Shown one piece after another: positions 9,312-20,668 of a stretch of 64,000 nt of DNA. The translations under genes were made by a program, and so were the position numbers. Numbering within the stretch: position 1 is the first letter of the stretch; the number at the start of each line of letters is the position of its first letter. The stretch lies in NCBI GenBank assembly GCA_036429605.1, contig CM071591.1, forward strand, positions 1,860,001 through 1,924,000, given 5' to 3'. Source of the stretch: Cladobotryum mycophilum. Lineage: Eukaryota > Ascomycota > Sordariomycetes > Hypocreales > Hypocreaceae. The notes beneath the pieces are model-generated. The model had not been told where the DNA came from. It searched no databases and saw only the letters and a program-made list of their open reading frames with translations.

Positions 9312-11370
9312 ATGCGCTGGAGCTGTGTTGGGAACAGGGCGTCTAGCTGCGGCCACGGCCACATCATGACTGGCTGTCATAGTTTACGATTATTCTCTTA
9401 CCCAACCAGGCCACGGTGGCATGCTCATCTGCTAGCATTGGTCGTCGCTGAAACTTCTATATCTTATCTTACTCCCACGTCGCGGCTAGCGGGTGCTCGT
9501 TGGTTGTCTTCACCATCAGCTGCTCGTGTAAAACGGCACGCATTAGATAGGGTATGTGTTGTGATATAGTTTCCATCTTTAATAGTTGCTTGTGATTGCT
9601 GACCTCGTCCAGGATGTAGTCGTGTCTGTTCTGGAGGCTTCAGCAACGAGGCGGGACGCTAAAAACTATTTGCAAAAATATGCAACAAAGTCCAAGTCTT
9701 TGACTGGCCCGATCAATGTCGTCCAAGATCGGCATCAACCTCAAACGACTCTCAACATCGGTGACCCTGTTAATGTTGCTATTATGAGCCTTAGATCTCC
9801 CCAGCATTTACAGACTGATACCATTTATGGAATTGCCAAGACACTAACCCAGCTTCGAGTCCTCGGCCTCTTGAGCGTTGTTGTCATCGACTGTGGCGTT
9901 GAAGAAGATAGTGCGACATTTCAGGAACAGGCCCTACGGCTTTGTGAAGCAATCGACTCATTTGGGAAGCCTGGTGTCAAGCTTGCACAAAGCATTCTGT
10001 CAAGGCGTCACCAACATCGGGTCATTTTACCCTCCCTTTTCTGGGATGATGTTCGCGTTGAAGATCAAGGCCTGATAAACCGGGCACTCCAAAATGATAT
10101 GATGGTAGTCATTCCATCGCTCGCATGCCAAGATGAGATCTCCACACCACAGCCTACAGATGCGCATAGAACTATCTTAGCACTCACAAAATACTTTACC
10201 GGGATGCAGTTTGAGGAGACAGGCGATGGATTGTCTCTAAGGAATTATGTGAATCGGCCCAATAAGATCGCTTCGGTTGAGAGGGTTATTATTCTTGATG
10301 CATTAGGAGGAACTCCAGTTCCTGGGCGCCCGGGGGTTTGTCAAAGATTTGTCAATCTTGAACAAGAGTATGATGCGCTCTTGAAACATCTTATGGGCCC
10401 CGAAGGCTCCCCACTCGCTGACGACGACCAAACAAAGGGGCTATTAACAACTCACGCAGCCAATCTAAGGCTAGCCAAAGATACTCTGTCTTTGCTACCA
10501 GCAACATCCTCAGCAATCATCACTACCCCTTTTGCTGCGGCTAACACAAAGTATGCCACCACTGCTACCCCCACAATACTAGCTATGAACGATTCTCGGT
10601 TTGATTTCGAGGGGATGGTTACAACGCGAAAGAAGCAAAACCCGTTACTCCATAACCTACTCACCGATAAACCAGTATTTTCATCCTCTCTGCCTATTAA
10701 GCGTGTCCAAACCGGAGCTGAGAACTATCTCCATGCTGGCGAATCAGTTGATGCAACTTTAGTCAAACGAGGCATGCCATTGACTATCTATCCGGACCCT
10801 AGAACGGCACCATGGAGCCCGCCAAAACCTGGATCACCACGCTCACGTCTCACTGACAGATGCATCGACCTACCCCGATTAGCAAATCTTATAGAAGACT
10901 CATTTGGCCGCAAGCTAGACCTTGACGACTATCTGAAACGTGTGAATGACAATTTGGCGGGCATCATCATCGCGGGCGAATATGAGGGAGGGGCCATTTT
11001 GACTTGGGAGCGGCCGGATGGTATTGATGACCTCGAAGCTTCTGAGAAAGGACGATATGTTCCATACCTGGATAAATTCGCAGTATTGAAGAGCCGACAA
11101 GGCAGTGGTGGAGTTGCTGATATCGTATTCAATGCCATGATTCGGGATTGCTTCCCCCGAGGAGTATGCTGGAGAAGTCGAAAAAACAACCCGGTGAACA
11201 AATGGTATTTCGAGCGATCTATAGGGACTAGCAAGCTGGCTGATTCTAACTGGACCATGTTTTGGACAACGCTTGGTCTCGTTGGTGAGCATCCAACCCT
11301 TCGGGACTACGAGTCAGTTTGTCGAGGCGTTGTGCCTTCTTGGGCCAACGACCACCACATTTTAGACTAG
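9312..11370 (+). CDS. ARG2: Mitochondrial N-acetylglutamate synthase (first step of arginine synthesis)
   Basis: Two exons (9312-9551 and 9613-11370; intron GTATGT to CCAG) encode about 665 residues. The enzyme makes N-acetylglutamate from acetyl-CoA and glutamate, the committed step of arginine synthesis. The middle, from DVVVSVLEASATRRDAKNYL through LSVVVIDCGVEED, is the amino-acid-kinase-like regulatory part. The C-terminal third is the GNAT-like catalytic domain (LANLIEDSFGRKLD, AGIIIAGEYEGGAILTWE, VPYLDKFAV, NKWYFERSIG). The N-terminus is rich in Arg, Ser and Ala with few acids (RLAGARWLSSPSAARVKRH), fitting a mitochondrial presequence. The exact start is uncertain: ATG at 9312 or at 9366, both in frame. 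This is the fungal-type monofunctional synthase, not the bifunctional ornithine acetyltransferase. Confidence 0.92.
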
Positions 11371-11763
11371 CGATGCAAATGGTTGATAGAATCCGATGCC
11401 TACATCGAATGTGATAAAGAGTATTGTGTGCCTTTTCTTATGCATATTCTGTCAAGGCTCAGGTTTAATTCTGCAGTCATACATGCCCATTAATAATTAT
11501 ATCTCAAGTACCTTGGCTACAGTTGAAAACCATGACCAGAGTGTAGGCATGAAAGCCTTCAAGGAAACACAAAGACGAGTCACGTGATGGGGATCGCGGG
11601 GTGGTTGGAGCTCTGACCAGGACATTGGCCTGCAGCTAGTCGTCATGCCATTCGTGTACACTGCAATTTGCTTGTGACAACCACTTTCGAGTCTTGAACA
11701 GTTGAGGCTTCATCTCCTTAAAGCAGATCTCATCTTTTGACTGCCCAGACGCTACGCTTCAAT
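11371..11763. other. Intergenic, contains a TCACGTGA E-box at 11580-11587
   Basis: This is the promoter of the BAR-domain gene. The perfect 8-bp palindrome TCACGTGA lies about 180 bp before its ATG and matches the core bound by Cbf1/USF-type bHLH factors. Regulation is inferred from the motif only. Confidence 0.45.
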
Positions 11764-13129
11764 ATGGACTTCTCCAAGTTTAGCAAAAACCTGACGTGTG
11801 TTTTACCTTGTTCAGCCTCACAAGTGTTCCCTTCGTGCCGATCAACTCAATAAACTCTGATAGCTGATCTGAATATTGCCGCGTTCAGGGACTTCGGCGG
11901 AAAGATCACTCCGTTTGCGTCGCGCACATTCCAGTTTACAAAGGAACAGCTTGGACAGGCAGAAGACAAGGTGATAGACCTACATTGCAAGTCATTATGA
12001 GATTCTCCTCCATACTGATAATCTGCAACCCAGACCCAACTGCCTCCAGATTACATCGACCTTGAAAAGAAGGTAGATGCTTTGAAACAGGCTCACCAGA
12101 AGATGCTTGCAGTGACGTAAGTTTGGCTTGCCAGGCCAGTATATTATCATTCCACTGAAATTAATGACTACAATAGCTCGCAATACTCCAACGAGCCCTA
12201 CGACTATCCCCCTAATATCAAGGAGACATTCCAGGACCTTGGACGAACCGTAGGCGAGAAGGTTAGCCTGCTTTCCTCTGCAACCTCCACCGCCGAGGCC
12301 CAGGCAGCCCTAGTCGCCCCTCCATCCGCAAAGCCGCAACCAAAGACCTTCAACCATGCCATCGCCCGTGCTAGTTTGTCTAGCAGCCAACTCCTGCATC
12401 AACACCACACCGGAGCTGGTGAGGACCCGCTAGCCACGGCCCTTGAAAAGTATGCCTTGGCCATGGAGCGAGTCGGAGAAGCCCGTCTCGCCCAAGATTC
12501 GCAGATCCAAAGCCGCTTTCTTGCTGGGTGGAGCACGACCTTGAACACAAACCTCACATTCGCCACTCGCGCTAGAAAGAATGTTGAGAGCTCTAGATTG
12601 ACTTTGGATGCTGTCAAGGCTCGCGTCAAGGGAACGACTTTCAAGCTTAGCAACGCCGCTCGCGCAGATCACCATGATGATCACGAACTTAGCCCCGAGG
12701 CTCAGGAGGAAATCGAGAAGGCAGAGGATGAGTTTGTCACACAGACAGAAGAGGCCGTTGGTGTCATGAAGAATGTAAGATTGAGCATGCATGCCTAGTG
12801 GGTGGTGGCTAGACTAACATCGTCAGGTGCTGGACACACCTGAGCCGCTCCGCAATCTAGCTGAGCTTATTGCCGCTCAGATGGAGTATCACAAGAAGGC
12901 TTACGAAATTCTCAGCGAGCTTGCACCAGTTGTTGAGGGCTTGCAAACTGAGCAAGAAGTAGGACGCGCTTCTGGCTTTTCAGCACTCTGATCGCGGAGC
13001 TGACAATCGCCCTCCTAGGCCAGCTACCGAAAGAGTCGTGACAATGCTCCGTAAGCATCCAGTCACTAACTAACTCACTCACTCACCCACTCACGCTTTC
13101 ACCTCTTGATTATAAGACGCAAGGCTTAG
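11764..13129 (+). CDS. BAR-domain protein, Gvp36-like
   Basis: Seven exons (11764-11795, 11889-11970, 12034-12116, 12177-12774, 12827-12958, 13019-13050, 13117-13129) join in frame to 323 residues. The last exon is only 13 nt (ending PRKA-stop). The protein begins MDFSKFSKNLT and continues DFGGKITPFASRTFQFTKEQ. It is then largely helical and charged, as expected for a BAR domain: DYIDLEKKVDALKQAHQKML, LEKYALAMERVGEARLAQD, a long central helix, and MEYHKKAYEILSELAPVVEG near the end. Gvp36 and its relatives bind curved membranes and act in endocytosis and vesicle traffic at the Golgi and vacuole (family knowledge). The distinctive FGGK...F...Q..GQAED opening is typical of the fungal Gvp36 group. 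I am confident of the BAR family and moderately so of orthology. Confidence 0.85.
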
Positions 13130-13716
13130 CACTTGGGCGATTTTATCGGGCGTATACTTGCCCTTCTTTGATCCTAGTTACATGACGGGGGCATCTATGT
13201 GCCATGGTGCCATGTTATGTCTTTCTCATGTCGATATTAACTGCTGCGCAGCTTTTGACTTTTTTGATAATGTGGCAAGCTTCCTGGTCTCTTCTTTAAT
13301 TAGCAAGAGTACAATTTGCCCACGTTATGATATAGTATAACACGGGCACAATGAGTGTGGAGCCGGATGGGCAGGTACAGTTGAAATGATGGAACAGAAA
13401 ATCATATTGGAGTGGTTCCGTATTTTTCTCCTACCTTATTTTCCTTATCAATAAATGCTCAGTCCGTAAAAGAAGAAGAAGAATCTGCTGTATTAGAAAT
13501 TAGCACTGGACCGGTTCACTTATCATCTCTGTCATCGTCAGCAATTGCCTTGATTGCGAAGAACATGTAGATAGCGGGACAGTTCACGTGACCTGACTTG
13601 GTAATTCATTTGCCTCAATTGGATAGTCGCCAAAGCCAACAAGCTACCACGTCTGGCGACAGAAATCGAAAACCTCGGCCTCCGTCTGTCACAGGTTTCT
13701 CATTTGACTCGCCAAA
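13130..13716. other. Intergenic, TCACGTGA E-box at 13584-13591
   Basis: This is the 3' flank of the BAR gene and the promoter of the complex I subunit gene. A perfect TCACGTGA lies about 125 bp before the ATG. No gene is seen. Confidence 0.45.
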
Positions 13717-14558
13717 ATGCGGCCGACAATGCGAGCGCTTGCGCGCTACCTGGAACCAGGTACACCCACTGGACTCACTGGCCTGTGGACTCATAGCACC
13801 CCTCGGTCGACCCTACTCTACCTCTATGGCAGCACCCTCAACAAGCTCCAATCCATACCCGAGACTTCTCTATACCGCCAATCGATTGAGGCAGTGACCA
13901 AGCATCGTTTAGGGCTCGTTGAAAAGACAGTCCCCCAAGGATACGAGGAGTGGGCAGCCAGGGCCAGGGAGCTTATCCACAAGAACCCAGAGCAGTTCCG
14001 TGTTTCTAGCGGTCGAGTAGATGGTAGTGGTGTCAAGACAGTTAAATTGGGCAATCGGGTTTTCGTTGTTGGATCGAGACCTGAAGCTGGCGATATCCGA
14101 ATTGAAGAATGGAATGGTGAAGAGGACGAGGGCGCCGAGCTCGAGGGTATCAGGACTCCTGAGGAGAGAAAGGATCAAGTCATCTGGGCTGAACGCAAGC
14201 CTCTGGAACATCATGAGAAGGTTGAGTGGGAGGATGAGCCTCAATTGACGGCAGAGCAGTAGGTTTCCCATGACAGCTTGCGCGCTCAGTTATGCGTTGG
14301 AGGGGCTGACCGTGACGATAGAATCCACGATCTGGAACAAAAGATTGGTGCCGGTCTCATTGAGGAAGTCATCCAAGTGGCCGAGGGCGAGCTGCAGCTG
14401 ATTGAGACGATGGAGAAGGCTAAAGTGTAAGAGCCCCCGAAGGATCACCCGGCCCATTCGATAATCTTGAAATACTAACTGAAGGGCATAGTTGGGAGGA
14501 CTTGGAAGAAAAGCCGGCCGAGGGACAGTGGACATACTTCGATCGGCACTCCATGTAA
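13717..14558 (+). CDS. Mitochondrial complex I subunit, 29.9 kDa / NDUFA5 (B13) type
   Basis: Three exons (13717-14258, 14322-14426, 14492-14558) give 237 residues; both introns are GT-AG with good branch sites. The N-terminus (MRPTMRALARYLEPG) is basic, like a mitochondrial presequence. Then come TGLTGLWTHSTPRSTLLYLY, SVYRQ-like SLYRQSIEAVTKHRLGLVE and GYEEWAARARELI, the hallmark of the ETC complex I subunit family (animal B13, Neurospora 29.9 kDa). A fungal-type C-terminal extension follows (IGAGLIEEVIQVAEGELQLI, then WEDLEEKPAEGQWTYF). The protein is a peripheral-arm accessory subunit of NADH:ubiquinone oxidoreductase. The first donor, CA|GTAGGT, sits immediately before a read-through TAG, so ignoring the intron would truncate the protein. 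Confidence 0.92.
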
Positions 14559-15140
14559 GCCAAATAAAGCTCAATTTTGTCTCCTGTAAAGTAAGCGGAC
14601 CTCGCTGTATATTTGTTCTTGTTTCGTTGCTGTCTACAACCCAATTGAAAACGGTCTGGATCACACTTGGGAGGGAAAGATATCATCGTGCCCCTCTGTA
14701 TTCTCTGTATTTTGCGGTTTTCCCGATGCCTTCATTAGAGGGGAGCTCCCCTGATCATGAGTTGATGTTAAAATGATGGCAACGAAAGCGCTTCATTCAC
14801 CTATGAGTCTATGACCATGTCCCCACTTACACTTAGTGTATCAGGCACCTAAAAACGAATAGGAATCTCTAGCAATTGTGAAATTCTTTCGTAAATGAAT
14901 TTTTTCAAAGTTCAAATGCGGCGTCCGTTTTTTCCCCCTCTATATGTATGATTGCAGCAGGTAGATCACGTTTATTATTCCCATCATTTTGCTACTAATA
15001 CCTGGCGGTCCTAAAGCCGTCGCTTTTCTCACCCTATACCTAGAACTTCAACATCAACTTTTTTTTCTTTTATCACATCGCGGTTTTGACTTCCGCATCT
15101 ACTACGATTTGAAGCATCCGGAATACTAGAAATCAATCTC
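14559..15140. other. Intergenic
   Basis: This is the 3' flank of the complex I gene and the promoter of the next gene, with a pyrimidine-rich leader near 15060-15080. No gene is seen. Confidence 0.5.
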
Positions 15141-16439
15141 ATGGCTAGCCCAATGTCCACATCTTCATTCACCAGAAACGACCCAACAGGGAAAAAACGA
15201 AAAAGGTGGTCGTCGTCAAATAGAGATGGGATAGACGATGAGAGCGGCGGTATTAGAACACAGCCTTTCCTCAGTCAATCGTCCCACAAGACAGCTCAAC
15301 TTGAGCTTGCAGGGCTTTCGGATGCAGATGACGATCCAACTCTGACAGCCCGCGACTTTCCTCATCGCGGCTTTAGTCGCATCCAGTCTGAAGAGGAAGA
15401 AAACCCCGAGGGGGACAAGGAGCATCATCGGAAGCCTCGTCTACGGGAAAATGATCGCAAGGGTCACTTGGATGTGCTGCTACGTGCCACTGAGCAGTTC
15501 CTAGACCAAGGGGAAATTGAGAAAGCTGCGAGAGCGTATGGTCTTGTTCTTCAACTGCGACCCCGAAGTCAACCCATCGATATCCGTCTGTACAACCTCT
15601 GGGCTATTGGAGCTGAAATCTTGATGCGCCAAGGCGAGGAGCAACAGCAGCAATTACGAGCGTCGATTGGTAAGGATGAGACTTCCGATTACTATACCGA
15701 AAAAAATATCAACAGACCGCAACGAAAACCGACAAGGAGATGGGGTGCAGCCGCCAACATGGGCAAGGTCAAAGCCTACTTTGAGACTCTGGTACGGCAA
15801 TACCCGTTCGACCCCAAGTTCCCAAATAAAATTTCAGCGGTAGACTTTTGGCTAGCTATGCTTAGCTGCGAAGTCTACAACGTCCATGCAGAGTATGTCG
15901 TCGGTCTCACTCTTCTCGACGAGCAGGAGGATGAGAGGGAAGATGACTACATCCCAGACGACGACGGAGTTATGGTGGAGGATAAATTTGGCTATGAGGG
16001 CAGTGGGTTCGGCGACGATGCTGACTTTAAGTTGCATGAAATGCCGAGGCAATCTAGTCTACAGAAACGAAGAGACGACCTTCGAAAGCTGGCCCTTGAA
16101 ACTATGAGAGACATCATCCAAAGATTAGAAAAGCTTATGGAGGAAGCACCATACTCAAAACATGGACACTTTATAAGGCTACGTGCTACATCATCTCTAT
16201 TTGCAGCAGATCTTTGTGTTCCCACATCATACGCGTCTCCTACGCAACTCAGAGAGGCAGAAACAAGGAGAGGTCTGGAACAGCAAGCGGCCATGAACGC
16301 CATACGAGAGCTTGCAAATACTAGAAACGATACAAGTTCAATTGCTGATGCTGTTTTTGACTCCTATTTGTTGAAAAAGGAACATGTTGGAAACCCACCC
16401 ACGAACCTCTATGCTTCTCTCCCTATCAGGGAGGGGTAG
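15141..16439 (+). CDS. RNA polymerase I-specific initiation factor, Rrn11-like
   Basis: This is a single exon of 432 residues starting MASPMSTSSFTRND. The first 100 residues are basic or acidic and disordered, with a KKRKR nuclear-localisation-like patch. The domain begins at about residue 105 (GHLDVLLRATEQFLDQGEIE) and looks like TPR helices: EKAARAYGLVLQLRPRSQPI, RLYNLWAIGAEILMRQGEE, then GKVKAYFETLVRQYPFDPKF and DFWLAMLSCEVYNVH. This is the pattern I associate with the fungal Rrn11 family, which is part of the core factor that recruits Pol I to rDNA. An acidic stretch (DEREDDYIPDDDGVMVED) precedes the C-terminal helices. The gene ends 78 bp from the end of the convergent EED gene. Other TPR proteins remain possible; the identification is by remembered family pattern. 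Confidence 0.65.
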   Translation: MASPMSTSSFTRNDPTGKKRKRWSSSNRDGIDDESGGIRTQPFLSQSSHKTAQLELAGLSDADDDPTLTARDFPHRGFSRIQSEEEENPEGDKEHHRKPRLRENDRKGHLDVLLRATEQFLDQGEIEKAARAYGLVLQLRPRSQPIDIRLYNLWAIGAEILMRQGEEQQQQLRASIGKDETSDYYTEKNINRPQRKPTRRWGAAANMGKVKAYFETLVRQYPFDPKFPNKISAVDFWLAMLSCEVYNVHAEYVVGLTLLDEQEDEREDDYIPDDDGVMVEDKFGYEGSGFGDDADFKLHEMPRQSSLQKRRDDLRKLALETMRDIIQRLEKLMEEAPYSKHGHFIRLRATSSLFAADLCVPTSYASPTQLREAETRRGLEQQAAMNAIRELANTRNDTSSIADAVFDSYLLKKEHVGNPPTNLYASLPIREG

Positions 16440-16517
16440 TTGACGGTGTGGCCATAGATATATATTAGTGGATTTGGGCAGTAATAAAAAAAGTTATTAC
16501 ATGTATTATCTTCCTTT

Positions 16518-18565
16518 CTAATTCACAGGATTCTGCTGAACCGTTGCGCCTTTTTTGTTCCAACGTTGTAGCACCAACGTGGTATTCGAACTTCCGACGA
16601 CAACACACCACTCTCCTCCAGGACTCCAAGCCGCCTGTCTGCCTACAAAGTTGGCTGACGATGACTCACTTTTGTGAGCTCGTAGCGGTTCATGTGTATC
16701 TTCCATGCTGTATCTTGCTGCCCATGCTTCTAGAGTCTCGGGGCTAAACTCAAAATTATCTGAATGACTGACCTGTAGCGACTGCGCAATATGCTCCTTA
16801 TCACTTCCGTTATGGCGCGTTTTGCTTGTTCCATCTGTTCTATGCCGTGGAATAACAGGCTTCTGCCAGCTGGGCAATTGTAATGGTTTGCTCTTGTCCC
16901 TATGAGGATCGCTTAATGCCATTATGAAGTCGTGATATGTGGTCAGCCTCTTAAAATCCCAGAAAAAGATATTACCAGCAGCATTGCAAAATGCAAGTAC
17001 TGGATTCTGGTTAGGCACGTGATGTAGTTTGAATCGCATGAAGAACTGGGGCCCGCAGTTTGGTGTATGGAATTCTAGTAGCCGCGTATACTGCACTGGG
17101 CACTGTGGCGAGATTACGGGCACGAAGGCGGAACGTGTAAGACGTCCGGGATCTTCATAATTGGTCGGAAGGACATTCTGGGGTGTTGGAGCTGAGGTTT
17201 GCGATGGAGGAGGCCCATCTGACGAAAACCCCTCGATCCTCCACAATACGATGACATTATCGTGGCATGCTCTAGATAGAATCAGATCCCCATAGAAGGC
17301 GACACTTGGATGATGTTAGCAACCGGAAACTTGGGTGGACATCTGACTACTAACCAGTCGACAATACCGCTATGAACCGCCGAAGTGGAAAAATGAGGAT
17401 AATGAACTTGCAGTGGGGTGGTGATGTGCTCGGTTGGCAGATCGGGGATGGTCCACTGATTCGTGTCAGCTATTGATATTATCCATCAACCATGGAAAAT
17501 ACCATGTTTATGATTTGGTCATGTCCTGCTGAAAGGAGATAGCGGCCAGTATCATGAAAAGCCTAAAGATCTCATTAACACATGGTAATTCTTGCTAGGA
17601 GCTTCTAGTGGATCATCTATCTAGATGGTTCTTACCAGACTGAGAAGATTCCAGGAGTGTCCTTCGCCAGCAAGTACGCATAGACAGGGCTGTTTTTTAT
17701 GCACCTTATCAATGCTCCAGATTCGTACGCTTGTGTCATCTGAGGCAGAGGCGATAATGGAAGGATTTACGGGAGAAGTTGCTAGATCATTGACGTCCTT
17801 TTTGAAATTGAGCTGTCATGATAAGAGTAGGTGGAATTGGGGCTTGGTACTAACACCACCGTGGCCAACAAAGCACTGAACAACGAATTAAGTCAGTGGA
17901 AAGTAACCTGAGAGCTCAGAAATGAAACGTACTTCAATTAATTGGCCCTTGACCACGTCGTAGATCTTGACCTTTGCGTCGACGCCGCCGATACAAAGAT
18001 AAGGATCACCTGTGTCTGGATCCTTGGTCCAAGTACAGCAGCAACTAGCAGCCTCAACCTAGGACAAGTTAAATTGCAATCATCGCTATGTCGAATGATA
18101 TGTCTTACATCATCGTCTCTGACAATGTTGATCACCTCACAAGGATTGGAGTCACCAGTATTTTGCGACAGCCTACAGAGAACAATCTATGGTAACGTGT
18201 TAGGGTCTTTTTTATTTTGACGCAAAGAGGGTGCTTTTTATATATAGCAAACTTACGTGCTTCTTGCTCACAGCGGCGAAGACGGCATCGCAATCGAGGG
18301 GCTGGTAAGGGCAGAACTTGACGTCAAAGAACTCTAAACCCTTGTTAGAGATAGAGGTTCGACAACACAGTCGGCTCCATGAGACTTGCCTGCAACGTTG
18401 TCATTGTCGAGGAATCGAGTGTCGTTCTGTAGTTATCAAATATTACCAGCTGATAACGTATTGGGGCATAGATAAATCAAGATTTATTTGGACCCAACAT
18501 ACCTCAAATCCAAAGGACACACGTAGTTTAGGAAGCTCGAAGGCACTCTCGTCAGTGGTGGCCAT
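16518..18565 (-). CDS. EED: EED/ESC-type WD40 subunit of Polycomb repressive complex 2
   Basis: There are about ten exons: 18503-18565, 18397-18426, 18257-18340, 18109-18186, 17933-18058, 17855-17875, 17636-17797, 17503-17562, 17355-17455 and 16518-17304 (about 503 residues). WD repeats are clear: FDVKFCPY...FAAVSKKH, CTWTKDPDTGDPYLCIGGVD, CFVGHGGDVNDLATSP, IIASASDDTSVRIW, FHDTGRYLLSAGHDQIINMW, LILSRACHDNVIVLWRI, VLAFCNAAGNIFFWD, AAWSPGGEWCVVVGSS. The CFVGHG...V.DL and SAGHD...W motifs, and a last blade set after a long loop, match EED. EED binds H3K27me3 and supports the KMT6/EZH2 methyltransferase in facultative heterochromatin. One exon is 21 nt. Near 18341-18396 the frame needs either a 56-bp intron with a weak donor (GTTGCA) or one more base; I use the intron. 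The gene shares a divergent promoter with the YIP4-like gene. Confidence 0.88.
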
Positions 18566-19643
18566 GGCGGCCGTCCACGTTGATGTTGATTCCAGGTTCC
18601 ACAAACACGCTGATGGTAAGTTGATGAGATCAAAGGAATAATAGACAAACAAGAAGGGAAAGACTTGGATTTTTACAGATGATTTGGAAAGGGTAGCAAG
18701 CTTAAGGAGCTATTTAGCTGTGAGATGCTTATTTTGTTTAGCCAGGGCATGCAGGAGGGCAAAAAGAACATTGAAGCCCAAGGTTAGACGCGCATAATGA
18801 TACCGACAGGGAATAGCGGCGGTGGTTCGCAACTTGTTCAGAGCGGCCCATGCTGGCTGTTGCCGCTGTAGCGCTTCGCCGAAAAAGGACCAAGCACTAA
18901 ATCTTGGATCAGATATAGAGGTAAGTACCTAGGTATAGCCCGTAATTGATTTCTATAAAGATTTCTAGATGCTTGTTTTTGAGGAAAGAAATTTATCGAT
19001 GAAAATCATAGTAATACTCTGTTTTATAAGCATTAACAAAGATGAGTTGCAGCCGAGACAGCAAGACAGCCTACAGGCGGCACCAGAATCATGAGAAGCA
19101 TCTACGCCAAAGTGTCTGACTGTCAGGTACGTACAAGGTGGTGCCTGTAAGAGGTTGATGAGTGGTACTTCTTCTCGGTTTCAAGGTTAGGTACTACCTA
19201 GGTACTCACCATATTATTTCATGCTGAGATGCACATATTTAAAGCGCTAAATCTGCATCTTGACGCAACTAAATATCGGTCCCAGGTACTCGCTAGCAAC
19301 AATTGGATTCGTGTTTTTGGGTACTGGGTACGAAGCTCCACCACCTTGCCCAGGTACCAAGTACCTTCCTGCTGGGCTGCGTTGAGCTTGGACCACTCAG
19401 GACGTGACGACAGCTTGCAGAAGAAGCAACTTTGGAAGCTGGCCAGTTTGGCAACGTCAGCTCTCAAGTGCCACCATCAGAATCGTCACCTCGAGCGCCG
19501 GCTTCTGTGCACGCAACAACACTCATCCTAGTGTCAGCTGCATCGAGTCATCATCTCATATTGTAGGAGCTGCGAAACTAAGCTCCCGAAAACTACATCG
19601 TTTCCTTGATAACGCCTCAGTCAGACCCCCCATTCTCTCAACA
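18566..19643. other. Divergent promoter, EED / YIP4-like
   Basis: About 1.1 kb separates two divergent genes. It holds copies of the dispersed motif: GTACCTAGGTAT (about 18926-18937) and GTACTACCTAGGTACT (19191-19206). No gene is seen. Confidence 0.5.
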
Positions 19644-20668
19644 ATGTCGAGCTCTAGAGGCCAGTATCATCGCACGTCTGTAGACGACGATGACTTGATT
19701 GACCCTGATGATGGTGGGCAGACAGCAATAGACTACAGATGCATGAAATGAAAGCTGATTGGATAAACTAGCCGACATCAATGAGTTCGACGACCCTCTG
19801 GGACCAGACGCATCACGACAACCTCTATCAGGCAATATCGGCTCTGGATCCTCGTCATCGCGGCCACTCGATGAAGGCTATCTTACGTCTCGGATACCTG
19901 GAGAGGACAGGAGAGCTCCCCAGAATACGATTGATGAGACTGTCTGGGAGACTCTTCGCCGCGACCTTTTCGCAGTCTGGGCCAAGATGAAAGAGGTGCT
20001 ATATCCACGGTATCTACTCGGCGGTACCATGTTCGACTCTGATGGTGGTCTTCGTGGCGCCTATTCCAACATACGTGGCGCTGGATTGACGGGTACAAGA
20101 GAGGAGCTCACCGGCCTCGCTAGCCGAATGATGGATCCCGAGGCGCTCTTGCAGAGCAATATGACATCAGGTCTCCGAGATTGGGATCTGTGGGGTCCTC
20201 TCATTTTCTGTTTGCTGTTAAGCTTACTCCTTAGCTTTACGGCACGCACTGATCAGAAAGATGCTGTCTTCAGTGGCGTGTTCGCCATGATTTGGCTGGG
20301 CGAGGCTCTTGTCACGCTACAAATCAAACTTCTGGGTGGTAATATGTATGTAACTTCTCATGGGCCCCCTTGCATTGTCGCTTGTTCCATTCGTCCCTTA
20401 CTAACAAGACCCCAATAGCTCCTTTGCTCAAAGTGTGTGCATCTTTGGCTATACCCTTTTCCCACTGGTCATTGCCGCCATGTTATCGGCACTGAAGCTG
20501 CACTGGATTGCACGAATACCCGTCTACCTGGTTTTGATTTCGTGGTCACTCGCTGCAGGAGTCAGTATTTTGGGTGGCAGTGGTGTCGTCAAGAACCGTG
20601 TAGCTATTGCAGTTTATCCGCTTTTCGTCTTTTATCTCGGATTGGGATGTCTTTGTTTCATTAGTTAA
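19644..20668 (+). CDS. Yip1-family Golgi membrane protein, Yip4/YIPF6-like
   Basis: Three exons (19644-19713, 19772-20345, 20419-20668) encode 297 residues. The N-terminal 120 residues are acidic and cytosolic (SVDDDDLIDPDD, then DINEFDDPLG). The segment NTIDETVWETLRRDLFAVWA with KEVLYPR is the conserved entry to the Yip1 domain. About five hydrophobic helices follow: LWGPLIFCLLLSLLLSF, VFSGVFAMIWLGEALVTL, VCIFGYTLFPLVIAAML, PVYLVLISWSLAAGVSI and VAIAVYPLFVFYLGLG. Yip1-domain proteins bind prenylated Rab GTPases at the ER and Golgi in vesicle formation (family knowledge). The motif order fits the Yip4/Yip5 (YIPF6) branch. The second intron splits the Ile codon at NI|SFAQSV. The gene is divergent from EED. 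Confidence 0.88.

Noticed and set aside
18342..18390. A GC-AG intron (GCAAGT to CTCTAACAAG) in EED
   Set aside because: The 49-nt length leaves the wrong phase unless a further base is changed; the 56-bp GT-AG version keeps the frame.
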